The translations under genes were made by a program, and so were the position numbers. The notes below the pieces were generated by a model. It was given only the letters and a program-made list of their open reading frames with translations. It did not search any database and was not told where the DNA came from. Shown one piece after another: positions 38,165-49,482 of a DNA stretch of 64,000 bases. Positions within the stretch are counted from its first letter, which is position 1, and every line of letters starts with the position of its first letter. The DNA comes from Steinernema hermaphroditum (lineage: Eukaryota; Nematoda; Chromadorea; Rhabditida; Steinernematidae): assembly GCA_030435675.1 (NCBI GenBank), contig CM059622.1, positions 1,240,001-1,304,000 of the forward strand, read 5' to 3'.

Positions 38165-39192
38165 GGTTTATGCTGAAAATAAAATGAACATTACAGTCAC
38201 ATCGCATGAGAATGAGAGCGCGACTATGCACGACCTTTCTCTTCTACCAACAGCCCTTGAATGAGAGCACGATATACAACATGCAAGTCTAAACAGTCTG
38301 CAAAGCAGAGTTCACATCAACGAAACACAACAATCCACAAAAGCTCCAAATCTAGAGATTCCGACTGACAGCGAAGTAGCAAATCACGACAACGGCTGAG
38401 ACAAGGCCCTGTCTCGTCAACCAATCCGAGAGCAAAAGGCAGACGCGCATAAAGTGAGACAGACACAAACCGCGACGACTGTCACCACTCCGCAACTTGT
38501 AAAATGTCACTTGAGAGTCGGTGGTAGAATGATACTCAGCCGAGCGTTTGAAATGTGAACGGAAAACTCGCACGTTGCGCGCTGCAATGTTTCCCAACCA
38601 ACGAAATCAACCGCAATGGCTCGCTGTTTCTATCGCACAACGTCTATTAGTGTGCGTACGAAACTGAATCCAAAAGACAGAGCTCTCACAGCCGACAGAA
38701 GCGGCTCGAACGGTGTGACCGACGCCACCAGTCGGCGAGAAAGAGAAGACGTCGCAAGCGTTTGTCGCTCTTCTGAGGTTTACGTGGTAAAAATACAACG
38801 TAGCAGCAGGTTCTAGGCGAGATAAATTCGCTCATTCCATCTCGATGGAGAAGTCTGCTGTTTCCTTGGATGTACTCATCGTGTACAGGTAGTGTTTCTT
38901 TCACGTTCAAAGGATCCACACTAAAGACAACTTTCCTCTGAAATCCTCTGCGCAAGTTCAACCAAAACTCAATAATCCGTTTCAGAAAGTTTACAGATAG
39001 ATTAGTGAGGTTTCGATTTTTGTCCACAGTCACTGATGACAATTTACGGCCATTTGTAAGAGTATCGAAAATGCAGTCTTCTAAATCGACTTCAGGGCGT
39101 TCAAAAGAGGTGTCGTGTACATTCAACGTCTACAGGGTGTTGCTCATAATGATGTGCTTCAGTCATTCTGCGAAATCGGAACCTGCAGTGAA
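38165..39192. other. upstream region of the AT-hook gene
   Basis: No supported gene. A 146-codon frame on the minus strand (39126-38686) has no splice support and no family resemblance; I rate it as possible but unproven. Confidence 0.4.
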
Positions 39193-39200
39193 CTCACACC

Positions 39201-39581
39201 TAGAGATGGAATACCACACGCAACGGCTGGAGCATACATGGCCAGAATAAGCACGGATATCGTTTGCCTAATTTGCTTCGCCAGTGCGCATAGAGTAGTT
39301 AAATAATTAATCTACACTTTCGTTACCGGATACCGCAACTTTCAATTCAAAAATTGAGAGAAAATCCAACGGCTGACTCCAACCGGCTGGGCCAACCGGT
39401 TGGAGCCAGCCGTTGGATTTTCTTCCGATTTTTGCATCCAAAGTTTCGAAATCTGAATTCGAAAGTGTAGATCAATTATTTAACTACTCTATGCACACTG
39501 GCGAAGCAAATTTAGCCACCGATATTCGTGCTTATTCTGTCCATGTATGCTCCAGCCGTTGCGTGTGGCATTCCATCTCTG
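39201..39581. mobile_element. hAT-like foldback element with 8-bp target duplication
   Basis: The 381-bp near-palindrome is flanked by CTCACACC on both sides (39193-39200 and 39582-39589). The termini read TAGAGATGGAAT and, inverted, CAGAGATGGAAT, close to the CAG-G type ends of hAT elements. It folds about GGCCAACCGG near 39390. No transposase is present. Confidence 0.8.
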
Positions 39582-39916
39582 CTCACACCCGTACATCGAT
39601 CTCGGCCACATAATGAGACAAAAAGTTCTTGAAACAACCATGCGCCCCCCATGCGAAATTTGACGAACTTGATATCCGTAGTTGGCGGTTGGTCACTGTA
39701 AGTCACTAGTAACGTTGGTCACTTGGTCACTGTCACTAGTAACGATCCAGACAAATCTGTAAAGCTGTCTAATGGAGTGCAACCTTAATTCTTTCTTTTC
39801 AGGTATTGCGCCGAACCGTCGCTTGAGTGATGGTCGAATCGAAGCACTTCGAAATCGACCTCAGCAAGGAACGGTCGGACTGGTCTTTTTTTTTCGATTT
39901 TCGTTTTCGTAAGTCG

Positions 39917-40113
39917 TATATAGTCCATTTTTTTTTCGAACTCCACAAAAGCGATCAATCACAGCGCGGTGGGACCCAGAATTTGCTCTAGCGCATTGAA
40001 AGGAGCGAACGAACGCACGAAATATTTGCCTTTCTTCAATGTGCTGGAGCGAATTCTCGGTCTCAACGCGCGGTGATTGATCGCTTTTGTGGAGTTCGAA
40101 AAAAATAGACTAT
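39917..40113. mobile_element. MITE, foldback type
   Basis: TCGAACTCCACAAAAGCGAT near the left end is matched in inverse by ATCGCTTTTGTGGAGTTCGA at the right, with TATATAGTCC/AGACTATATA outside. Same family as the element at 36221. Confidence 0.78.
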
Positions 40114-40966
40114 ATATACTCAGATTAAAAAAACTCTTCGGAGGCTCCTGCCGCGCCTTATAAAGGTCGTATGTTCGTGCAGCGCCGAAATTTCAATGGG
40201 ATTTTTGAGTTTGTGGATGAATCGCTTGTTTTCTTTGCGTACGAGGTGTGATTTCGAAGAAACTAAACATTATGTTGTAGATCTGTCTCTGGCGGATCGT
40301 TTGCGCCATCATTGAGCGCCAGAGGTAGAATTTCCACGGAGGAGATAGCTTTTTTCTCACCCCGACTTGTGTTTTTCCCTAGTTTCTCGCCTTCTACACT
40401 GCGCGTCTTGTCCAAACTGGCAGAACAGATCGCGCCGCCCGACCTTGTCATCACAGAATCCATTTGGACCGATATGAAAGCTATTCAGCGCAGATCAGAT
40501 CAATGCACTCAGAACATCGCATTTACACGCAGAGGTCTCGTACCGCGAATGTTCGGTTTTTATTCGCTTTCATTGTTCTTATTCAAATCGCTTTCATATC
40601 AGTCCAAATGGATTCTGTGATGACAAGGACGGGCTGCGCGATCTGTGGTGCCAGTTTGAGCAAGACGCGCAGTGTAGAAGGCGAGAAACTAGAGGAAAAC
40701 AGAAGTCGGGGAGATAAGAAAGCTATCTCCTCCGTGGAAATTCTATCTCTGACGCTCAATGATGGCGCAAACGATCCGCCAGTGACGGATCTACAACTTA
40801 ATGTTGAGTTTTTTTGAAATAACATCTCGTACGCGAAGAAAACACGCGATTCTTGCATAAACTCAAAAATCCCATTGTAATTTCGGCGCTGTACGAACAT
40901 ACGATACATATAAGTCGTGGCGGGAGTACTCGCCGTTTTGCCAAGAGTTTTTTTAATCTGAGTATA
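40114..40966. mobile_element. foldback element with TA-type ends
   Basis: The left TACTCAGATTAAAAAAACTC is inverted at the right as GAGTTTTTTTAATCTGAGTA, and most of the 850 bp is a long inverted repeat centred near 40540. A TA at each border fits a Tc1/mariner-type target. It directly abuts the MITE on its left. Confidence 0.72.
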
Positions 40967-41003
40967 CTCGCCGTCAAAAAAACAAAGTCCGCACGTTCGG
41001 TCA

Positions 41004-41719
41004 GCGTGCGTGTGGTCTCCCCGATTTACAAGGGAAAACCAGAGTTGAGCATCATAGAAGCTCGATTTCTCTGCGCCTGTGGCGTTTCGCCGAAATCCGT
41101 CAAATACAAATTGTTCGTTAGTGGCCAGAGCGCCGCTCGTGCCAAATTTCGCTGCGAACCGTGCACTCTTTTCGTGCGAAAAAGTGTCTTTTCTCCGTGA
41201 CTAAGTCTATTTTTCACGTTACAGGGAAATTTCAGGACAGGTTTCTGGGCAGAATGGTAACATTCCCCCGTATGTGATCGCAATCTATTGCAGACCTTCG
41301 CTTCTGCCGAAATCTGATAGTTCGGGATCATGCAAGATGAGCTCTACTTGTGCATTGTCGTAGAGAACGGACTATTCTTCGATTCTCATAGCATGCTCGT
41401 ACCTGTCAGATTCCGTAACCGTCACGATCGGTGATAGATTGTGATCGCATACAGAACGAATTGCTGCCATTTTGCCGATAAAACAGTTCCGAAATATCTA
41501 TGCAGCATCTAAATGAGACCTAGTCACGGAGAAAAGACACTTTTTCGCACGAAAAGAGTGCACGGTTCGCAGCGAAATTTGGCACGAGCGGCGCTCTGGC
41601 CACTAACGAACAATTTGTATTTGACGGATTTCGGCGAAACGCCACAGGCGCAGAGAAATCGAGCTTCTATGATGCTCAACTCTGGTTTTCCCTTGTAAAT
41701 CGGGGAGACCACACGCACT
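41004..41719. repeat. 200-bp inverted repeat pair with 300-bp spacer
   Basis: The segment 41004-41213, starting GTGCGTGTGGTCTCCCCGAT, returns nearly unchanged and inverted at 41518-41719. The arms share a 60-codon open frame in mirrored copies, which is a by-product of the repeat. It is probably a non-autonomous DNA element. Confidence 0.75.
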
Positions 41720-41959
41720 TTTTTGTGAACGTTTGTGAACGTTAATTAATCAACCATTATGAGACGCTTGAATGCCATTTGAAAGATGAATAGGTGTGAA
41801 AAAAGGGTCGTTGTAGTCAGATGGTCCGAAAATGGTAGTGGAAATTAGGGGTGAAAATGTGCAAAAAATCACCAAGAAGCACTATGATCGGAAACCTCCT
41901 TCCCAATATCAAGGATAGTGGTTCGACCGCCTTATAGCTCAGACATCGCTCCACCTGAC

Positions 41960-42666
41960 CAGAGCTGTTAGACGATTCAATCGGATATCCGATTTAACCG
42001 GTTGAATCGACTGATGTCAATCGGCCGATTAATCAATCGAATCGCCGATTACGATTCGATTGGTTTTCAATCGATTGGCCAATCGGCCCAATCGACTCGA
42101 TTGACGATTCAGCTGATTGGGCGATTCAATCGACTCATGAGTCGACTCAATCGACTCATCAATCGACACCTCAAATCAAGCGAAAACCGGCAGTCACATA
42201 TATACCCCAGGCAGTCCCAACCGTCTCTTTGCGTCGGTACAGAGCGGGCAGACGAACAGAGAAGTGACGCGTGTGTGCAAACTGGCATGCACCTTTTTCT
42301 CTGTTCGTCTGTTTCACTCCTACCGTTTCGCAGAGACGGTTGACCAAAGACGGGGTCAGCGAGTTTGCACACACGTGTCACTTCTCTATTCGTCTGCCCG
42401 CTCTGTACCGACGCAAAGAGACGGTTGGGACTGCCTGGGGTATATATGTGACTGCCGGTTTTCGCTTGATTTGAGGTGTCGATTGATGAGTCGATTGAGT
42501 CGACTCATGAGTCGATTGAATCGCCCAATCAGTTGAATCGTCAATCGAGTCGATTGGGCCGATTGGCCAATCGATTGAAAACCAATCGAATCGTAATCGG
42601 CGATTCGATTACTTCAATCGACTGACGATTCAATCAATCAATCGATTGAACTAATTAACAGCTCTG
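41960..42666. mobile_element. hAT-like foldback element, 707 bp, 8-bp target duplication
   Basis: CACCTGAC stands on both sides (41952-41959 and 42667-42674). The ends are CAGAGCTGTTA and its inverse TAACAGCTCTG. The arms are very rich in short AATCGA/TCGATT words and enclose a second inverted segment carrying AGACGGTTG and CAACCGTCT. No protein is encoded. Confidence 0.85.
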
Positions 42667-43987
42667 CACCTGACTACCACTTATTCCGGTCGATGCAGTA
42701 CTAGTTGGCAGAAAAAAACTTCAAAAGATGTGAGACAGTCGAAATTTGAGTCACAAAATTTTTCAAGTCCAAACCGGCTGAGTTTTTCGAGCAAGGCATC
42801 CGCTCTCTGCGTGGACGTTGGAGACAAGTCGTTGAGCATGATGGTAAATATATTCTGGATTGAGCCGTTGTACTTTTGTTTTTATGATGAATTTAATTTT
42901 TGACATAAACGACATAACTTCCTTGCCAACCTAATATGATGCGTAGCATGTGACTACAAGTGTACAGTACAGTACAGTGCAAGAATTCTGCAAATGAGGA
43001 AGAGGCGCTACAGAACTAGAGAACCAATTAACTTATTGTGCAATATGCGTTCGTGGAAGTAGAGAGATAGTTTGTTTTGGCCCTGGTACTTGAGCAGGGC
43101 AATACGGTAAAATTCAGTATTTCTCACGGAATTCACGTATTCCTTTGTGACAACAGAAGGCATCGTGTCGGTAACGTTCATCAGGTCCATGGGACGCTGA
43201 GCGGTCTGGCGCATAGTACCAGGAACATCCTTAAGGCCGGAGAAAAGTAGAAACCAGGCAAAATTCGGGACAAGCATTCCTGTGACTTATGAAATCAAAT
43301 CAAATCAGTTTATCCACAAATGCATGCAACAATAGCAATTGGGTGATACAACACTCACAAGGGAAGTGTCAAACATGGCCCCCGCCGATTTGGCTGAAAC
43401 TTTGCGTACTAATAGGTCTTGCCGAGAGTAGTAACCGCGCAAAAAATCAGCGGCCCATACCGGGTAGATTTCGAGAAAAATGTACTTTTAAATTTGGTAT
43501 TGTGGTTATGTTGTTCTAATGCAGGCGCATTGAGAGCGTACAGGTGGTCGAGTGGTAACACTTCGGAACCACGTATTTTTGGTTCCGGGTTCGAATCCCA
43601 GTGGAAACAGTTCCTTTTATCTTTCCTTTCCTTGTTTCTCTGGATGTAAATTTCACGTTAGCACAGTTCTCCCAATTCGAAAATGTGTTATTCTTTAAAT
43701 GCAAAGCTGACAGATGTCCAAATCGCAGCACTGAAATCCACAGCGCTACAGAAAGCGACCAAACATCAAGATGTGGTGTATCTCAATGTCCTGGGTGTCC
43801 TGATCACTTTCTCAAATTATTAGAGGACGTCGATAACATTATGGATAAAACTAGTCTCAAAATGATTCTTATAGTTGGCATAAAGACATGATATACGAAA
43901 AAAATTGATTCGTGATTTTCTCTTTTTTTGCGACGAAATGCAGTAAAAGGCAGTTAGATACAAATGATAAAATGAATGGAAAATCAC

Positions 43988-44058
43988 GACTCCTGACGGG
44001 AATCGAACCCGGGTTTACCGTCTGTCAAGCAAGACTGTTACCACTGAACTATTGAGAC
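43988..44058 (-). pseudogene. tRNA-like relic
   Basis: On the minus strand TTCAGTGGTAACAG resembles a D-arm and CGGGTTCGATTCCCG is a perfect T-arm, but the acceptor and anticodon stems are unclear. It lies in the spacer of a foldback element. Confidence 0.4.
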
Positions 44059-44456
44059 ACGGTCGATTCATCATCGTTGTCGTACTATTATACGTTTTTA
44101 CGTAAAGTTGATCATCTTGATGCCAGTTGTAGTCCCACTGTAACCGACGGCCGCTAATATTTTGAGAACGTGCTTAGGACACAATGCCTTCATGTTTGGT
44201 CACTTTCTGTAGCGCTGTGGATTTCAGTGTTGCGATTTGGTCATCTGTAATCCTTGCATTTCAAAAAGATTTTGCATTTCAACAATAACGCATTTTCGAA
44301 TCAGGAGAACTGTGCTAACGTGAAATTTACACCCAGAGAAACAAGGAAAGGAAAGATAAAAGGAACTGTTTGCACTGGGATTCGAACCCGGAACCAGAAA
44401 TACGTGGTTCTAAAGTGTTACCCCTCGACCACCTATACGTTCTCAATACGCCTGCA

Positions 44457-44807
44457 TTAGAACAGCATAACCACAATAGCAAATTTAAAAGTACATTTTT
44501 CTCGAAATCCACCCGGTATGGGCCGCTGATTTTTTGCGCGATTACTACTCTTGGCAAGACCTATTAGTACGCAAAGTTTCAGCCAAATCGGCGGGGGCCA
44601 TGTTTGACACTTCCCTTGTGAGTTGACAATTGAGGCGGGGAGTGCGTTCCAATCATTGATTACTCGGCTGGAGAAGAATCGGGATTCGATCGGGCGCGCT
44701 GCTGGTTTCGTAAGCGTGTAGCCGTGGTTTCTTGATCTTCGCTGGTTTCGGGAGAAGAAGTCCGTCACTGGGATTCTTGCATGACCGTGAATCATCTTGT
44801 ATACCAT
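44457..44807 (-). pseudogene. LINE reverse-transcriptase C-terminal fragment
   Basis: The frame reads MVYKMIHG, then RNQRRSRNHGYTL, then FFSSRVINDWNALPASIV. This is the recurrent tail of non-LTR retrotransposon reverse transcriptases (F..R..N.WN.LP). The downstream part crosses into unrelated repeat sequence. Confidence 0.7.
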
Positions 44808-45046
44808 AACTTATGTGACATATAAGCAGTAATATCACGAACATAGACCGGATGGTTGGGAGGACGAAGTGTCCGACACGCAAAAGGGGCCCCAGCGTCA
44901 AACCCATGGGGAACCACCTAGAACCGTAGAATCGGCGCGATTTGGGCCTGGCTGTGAATCTGGAAGAGGCAGTCAAAAGCTCTTCCACATTTGTAGAATT
45001 CTTGCACTGTACTGTACTGTACACTTGTAGTCACATGCTACGCATC

Positions 45047-45367
45047 CTAGACAATGGTTCCATTTGACTGCCGTTCATGGCCATGTCCGTAACAGTTATT
45101 GCGGCGTTCGAAACTTCTTGCACGCAAATTGACCGTCACAATGTCTCTCCACCTTGAGCTGAGAGATTCTCGTTTGCTGTTCATATAGCACTCCCTTAGC
45201 TCTATCTTACCCATACCTCTGCTCATCCATAACCGACGACATCAGTAGAAACCACTATGAATAAGATAAAGTGGTCGAAAATTGGACCCAAACCAATTTT
45301 TGACTCTAAAGCCCGCATATTCCACTAACAAGGAATCCGGATGTTGCCCAAAAAATCGGCTGATCTT
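45047..45367. repeat. spacer with a dispersed-repeat copy
   Basis: 45140-45290 resembles 55900-56140 (TTTGCTGTTCATA, then GACATCAG.AGAAACCACTA) and part of 60150-60270. The last 8 bases are the left target duplication of the Mutator-like element. Confidence 0.5.
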
Positions 45368-45627
45368 GGCAGCATGAACTTAGCGCGGATTTTTTTAGCG
45401 CGCGGAACTTAGCGCGCAGACCTTAGCGCGCGCGGAACATAGCGCGCGGAACTTAGCGCGCGAAATTTAGCGCGCCGAACTTAGCGCGCACGGAACTTAG
45501 CGCGGCGAACTTAGCGCGGCGAACTTAGCGCGCAAGGAACTTAGCGCGTGGAACTTAGCGCGTGGAACTTAGCGCGCCGAACTTTGGATCTCAGCACATT
45601 TTAAGTCACGCTATGATGTAAAACGAG
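45368..45627 (+). repeat. left terminal inverted repeat with subterminal motif array
   Basis: About 14 copies of a 12-16-bp unit around GAACTTAGCGCGC are followed by a unique part, GATCTCAGCACATTTTAAGT. The right end carries about 12 copies. Such arrays often bind the transposase; that role is inferred. Confidence 0.85.
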
Positions 45628-46010
45628 GTCGCACGTGGTCTTTCATTGATACGGCGATTGTCCACTCACTCTCTCGGTGTGTTTGGCGCCCCTTTTAGCA
45701 CATCTACTGCAGCAGTCCTTTGAATAACAAACAACACGCCCTCACAAGGATCGTTAGCCTCAGCGCTGTGTGTTTTGAATCAACAATAAGACATACAGAT
45801 AGACGAACCTTCCCGTTTTCGACGATGATCATCGCCATGTCGACGACAGCGCGCTTTTTATCGTCGTCATTGGCGCCCTTTTTGGCACATCCCCTTTGAA
45901 TAACAAACAACACGCCCTCACGAGGATCGTCAGCCTCAGCGCTGTGAGTCACATTTGATCAAAATCTTCTTGGCGGTAACTTGTGTTTTCTTTTAGTCTA
46001 TTGTCAAAAA

Positions 46011-48382
46011 ATGATGGAAATTGAACGCGTGAAGTCTAACTGTCGTTCTCGGAAGGCGCTTTTGGGAGCTGTCCCTGTTCCTATCAACCTTGAAGAAGTT
46101 CGCGAAAGTTTCACGGCGCCGAGATGGAACGACCGCTATTACATGTTCATCGCATTAAGAACGGCTAGAAAGAAACGCGCAAAAGAAGTCGACGACGCTA
46201 AAAAAGTCACCGAAGCATGTAAACTTCGAATTGAAAAAGCTGAGATTCTGGTAACTTCTCGAAAGATAACATCAGAAAAGATATTTTAGCGTCTTGAATC
46301 TACTCGTCCGCCAGCTATTCCCTTACCTCCACCGCCAATCTTCCTCAATGAACGGCTGGTTGGATTATTTCAGAGGTAGTGCTCTCAACAAAACTCTCTT
46401 GAAATTAAGCTCGTTTTTCAGAATCCATACTTTGGCATGTGGTGCAGGAAGTAGCGATTCAGACGTTGACGTTCAAGAAATTCAAGGCGTTCAAGACGAA
46501 GTTCTATTCTATGAATCGTCCACAAAAAGAACGCGCACAACTGAAAATGTGGGCACTGGAATCTTTTCATTTGACGATTTTTCTTACCGCGTCGAACGGA
46601 AACTGAAGAAACGGCCTGAGTACTATTCGTGCCGGTGCATTGATCGCCATTGCAAGGGACGGGCGATCATCAACACCACAACCAAAAAAGGTTACATACA
46701 ACATGACCACAATCATCCACGAAATTATACCGACCTAGAGGTATGTGAATCTCGAAGTTTTTATTAGAATCTTAATTCACACTTCACTATAAAGGTTTAG
46801 ATCAGAAAGTTCCGCGAAAAGTTTGAGCAAGAGGCACGGCAAGCCGCCACCAATCCAGCAACGTCGGATCGGTCTGTGAATCGGAACGTGATTACGGAAC
46901 TGCGCAGTGATCTGTCCGACGAAGCAATTGCGAACATCCCCTCCAGCTCTTCATTTACGCGTTTTTTCCAGAAAAGACGCCAAAAAATCAGATCTTGCCT
47001 AGGTGATGCAGAGGCGAATATTGGTGATGCAAACCTTTTTGAAGTTCCCGACCGTTTTCGGAATTTTACCACAGAGTCGACTTCAGGTAAAATATACGAT
47101 ATATGTATATTGTTAACAGTTTGCCTCTAATTTCAGAACAGTTTCTCATTGCAGACATTAACATTGCTGACAGAGGCCTCCGCGCATCTGTATTTATGTC
47201 TTCCTTTGGATTGCGTTTGCTGGAAAAGTACCGTACTATAGCGTTTGATGGTACCTTCTCCATCGTACCTTCACACATGCTGCAACTATTCACGGTGCAC
47301 GCATTTATCGATCCTACCGCTTCGTTACCTGTGGCATATGCTATTATGTCGTCAAAAACTACTGAACTCTATGAGTGAGTCAATTTTGAGCAAAAAAAAA
47401 CATTACATTTCTTATTATTGCAGAATGGTCTTCAGAGAAATCGATGGATGTCTTCATCACGAGAAGCGTCCAACTCGTTCAATGTCGGATTTTGAGCGGG
47501 CAGCATTTACAGCAGCCAAGAACGTCTGGCCAGCAATCGACATAAGCTTATGCTCCTTTCATTTGGGACAAAGTCTACACCGGTTTATACAAAAAGAGCC
47601 GACTCTTCTGCAGCGCTATGCTAATGCTGACGACCGCGCTTCCATGCGATCCCTTCATTCGTTGACGTTTGTTCCAGTACAACACGTTTATTCCTATTTT
47701 TGCCAATTGTGGGATGCAACATCAGGAATGGACACCTTGTTTCATTACTTTTTTAAGACGTACATCACAGCTCAAGGCGTGCCGAATGTACCAATCCGCC
47801 TTGGGCGACCAGGGTCTCATTCAGACCGTAATGAATTCACTGTTACCATAGATATACGCTTTTGCTTTTTAGGTTATGTTCGATCAGTACTTGTTCCCCA
47901 GTCCAGTCAGGGAGCACACTTTTTACCCGTGGAATGGAATTTAACGCAGCGATTATTGCAAAAGGACCCGAGGACCACCAATTCAATTGAAGCGTGGCAC
48001 TCGATTATAAACACCTACCTTACGCCGAATCCGACAATGACCAACCTATTAGAATTGATCAAAAACGAGGAAAAAAAGTCGTCAGGTGTATCGCGAGTTC
48101 ACTATAAATCCCGCGAAGGTATGTTTTTGAAGTGTAATTGAGGGTTCTTTAAAGGTTCTTATTTAAAATCATTTTCATCGCTCCAAAAACGCACGTAACT
48201 ACTACGCAAGAACTAATTAGCACACGCAATTGTATGCTTTATAGGGTCTTCGGCAGCTAGGGCCTCGACAAGAACGTTTACGCCATGAAGAACAGTTAGC
48301 AGCCCTCGTAAATGGTTTCTCGTTGAACGAGCTGGCGACTGACTACCTTCGCAAGGTTTCGTATCATCTCGCCTCCCCATGA
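46011..48382 (+). CDS. MULE transposase with FLYWCH-type zinc finger
   Basis: Exons 46011-46250, 46290-46375, 46422-46740, 46801-47086, 47137-47374 and 47424-48118 join in frame; a last exon from about 48246 to the stop at 48382 is likely, but the phase does not fit the obvious donor. The FLYWCH-like finger is at about residues 170-212 (YYSCRCIDRHCKGRAI, then HDHNH). The catalytic triad of the Mutator fold is visible: D348 in AFDGTF, D412 in SDFERAAF followed by C433-x2-H436, and E579 in TTNSIEAWHS. It would cut and paste the element by binding its terminal repeats. The phase problem at the 3' end could be a missed splice or a small frameshift, so activity is unproven. Confidence 0.85.
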
Positions 48383-48861
48383 CGCATCAAGACTAAGGAT
48401 CTGCGACTCACGACGCCTTTACTTGTACATTTCCACATATTTTTGAATTCCTAAAAAAAACTGAAAACGTTAAAAAAAATATTTTTGCAAATATATATAT
48501 TTTTAAATTCTTGAAAAAAAATTGAAAACGTTAAAAAAAGCAAAAAATAGACTTCGAAAAACATAAAAGAAAAAAAAAATAAACCCCTTTGATTGTTATC
48601 CATTTATCTGTGTACATAAATAAAAGAATTTAATTGAAGCGTTTGATATGATATCAGGTTAAACAATTTCCTGAGAATTATTGCATTTATGACGTGCATC
48701 GATTTCGTGTCCACTTTTCGAGTGAACTAATTTGTTGTTCTGGAACGTCTCCATCAGGGCTGAGCAAGTCTCGAGAAATTCTCCAGATTTCCAAGAGTTT
48801 TTGGTCATAACAAGAAAGACTTAAATCGTGTGGGTTTTCAGAAACGATCTTGCACAGCGCA

Positions 48862-49376
48862 ATGGCAGAAGTCGACGATGTGTTCGTGGTCGATCGCGCC
48901 GAGTACAAGTGCTGCTGGGGATATATGCACGTCAAGACAGGAGCTGTGGCGGTCGCCTTACTCGGCCTCGCAGTCATCATCATCAGGTTCTTCTACCTCA
49001 CCTGGATTCTATTCTTTGCATCGTACCCTATCTACTACTTCGAGGTATTCGAATACATCTCACATCCATTCTTGACCCTCTTCGTGCTCATCGCCATCGT
49101 GGGCATCTTCCGCCGGGAGAAGTATTATCTGTATGTTGACCACGTGTTTCATTTTTGTACTGAAACTACCCTTTCAGACTCCCGCTCCTCTTCGCTCTGA
49201 TGTGGATCGCCCTGTTCTGTTTTTTCACAGCGCTCTTCCGGCTTCTGACTGACTCCAGAGACGCGCTCACTTCGGAGCCGACCGTTCCTTTCCTCGCGAT
49301 TTTCCTGATCGCGTTCTACACGGTCATTGCACTCAATGTTTTTTTTAAATCTTATCTTTACCTGAGGGACTTGTAA
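48862..49376 (+). CDS. four-span LAPTM-like membrane protein carried inside the MULE
   Basis: Two exons, 48862-49130 and 49178-49376, join in frame to 155 aa. After a short acidic N-terminus, YKCCWGYMHVKTGA matches the Cys/His start of LAPTM4/5-like lysosomal and endosomal four-span proteins. Four hydrophobic segments follow at about residues 26-46, 50-82, 90-108 and 125-143; between spans 3 and 4 is a polar loop with TDSRDAL. The frame is open, the 47-nt intron has a normal donor (GTATGT) and acceptor (CTTTCAG), and the stop lies 106 bp before the right terminal repeat. Codon use looks like host genes. An acceptor (GGTTTTCAG) lies just upstream, so a 5' exon or trans-splicing is possible. 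It is probably a captured host gene. Confidence 0.78.
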
Positions 49377-49482
49377 ATTACTACTAATAAAATGTGACAA
49401 CTAGCCAACCAAACGGTAGACAAGAAAAGGGCAACTACGGAGGTAGACAGTGCACAGCGGGTGGCCATAGACGGCATCGGTT

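Larger units (their letters stand above)
42938..45046. mobile_element. 2.1-kb element with terminal and nested inverted repeats
   Basis: The left end GATGCGTAGCATGTGACTAC and the following CAGTACAGTACAGTGCAAGA are inverted at 44990-45046. Inside, 43377-43660 is inverted at 44330-44610, each arm carrying a tRNA-like sequence with a TTCGAATCCCA T-arm. A LINE reverse-transcriptase tail (44457-44807) spans one inner arm. A further tRNA-like relic lies at 43988-44058 (minus). Confidence 0.7.

Noticed and set aside
38686..39126. 146-codon minus-strand frame
   Set aside because: No splice signals, no recognised family and no second copy; kept only as a weak possibility.
39413..39706. Mirrored frames containing TAGAYM on both strands
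   Set aside because: By-product of the 381-bp foldback element, not a gene.
40583..41718. Several 60-115-codon frames repeated on both strands
   Set aside because: They are the two arms of inverted repeats and are read twice.
47850..47900. Possible extra intron in the MULE transposase (GTTACC to TTTTTAG)
   Set aside because: Using it would break the frame that contains the expected FLPVEWN and TTNSIEAWHS segments.
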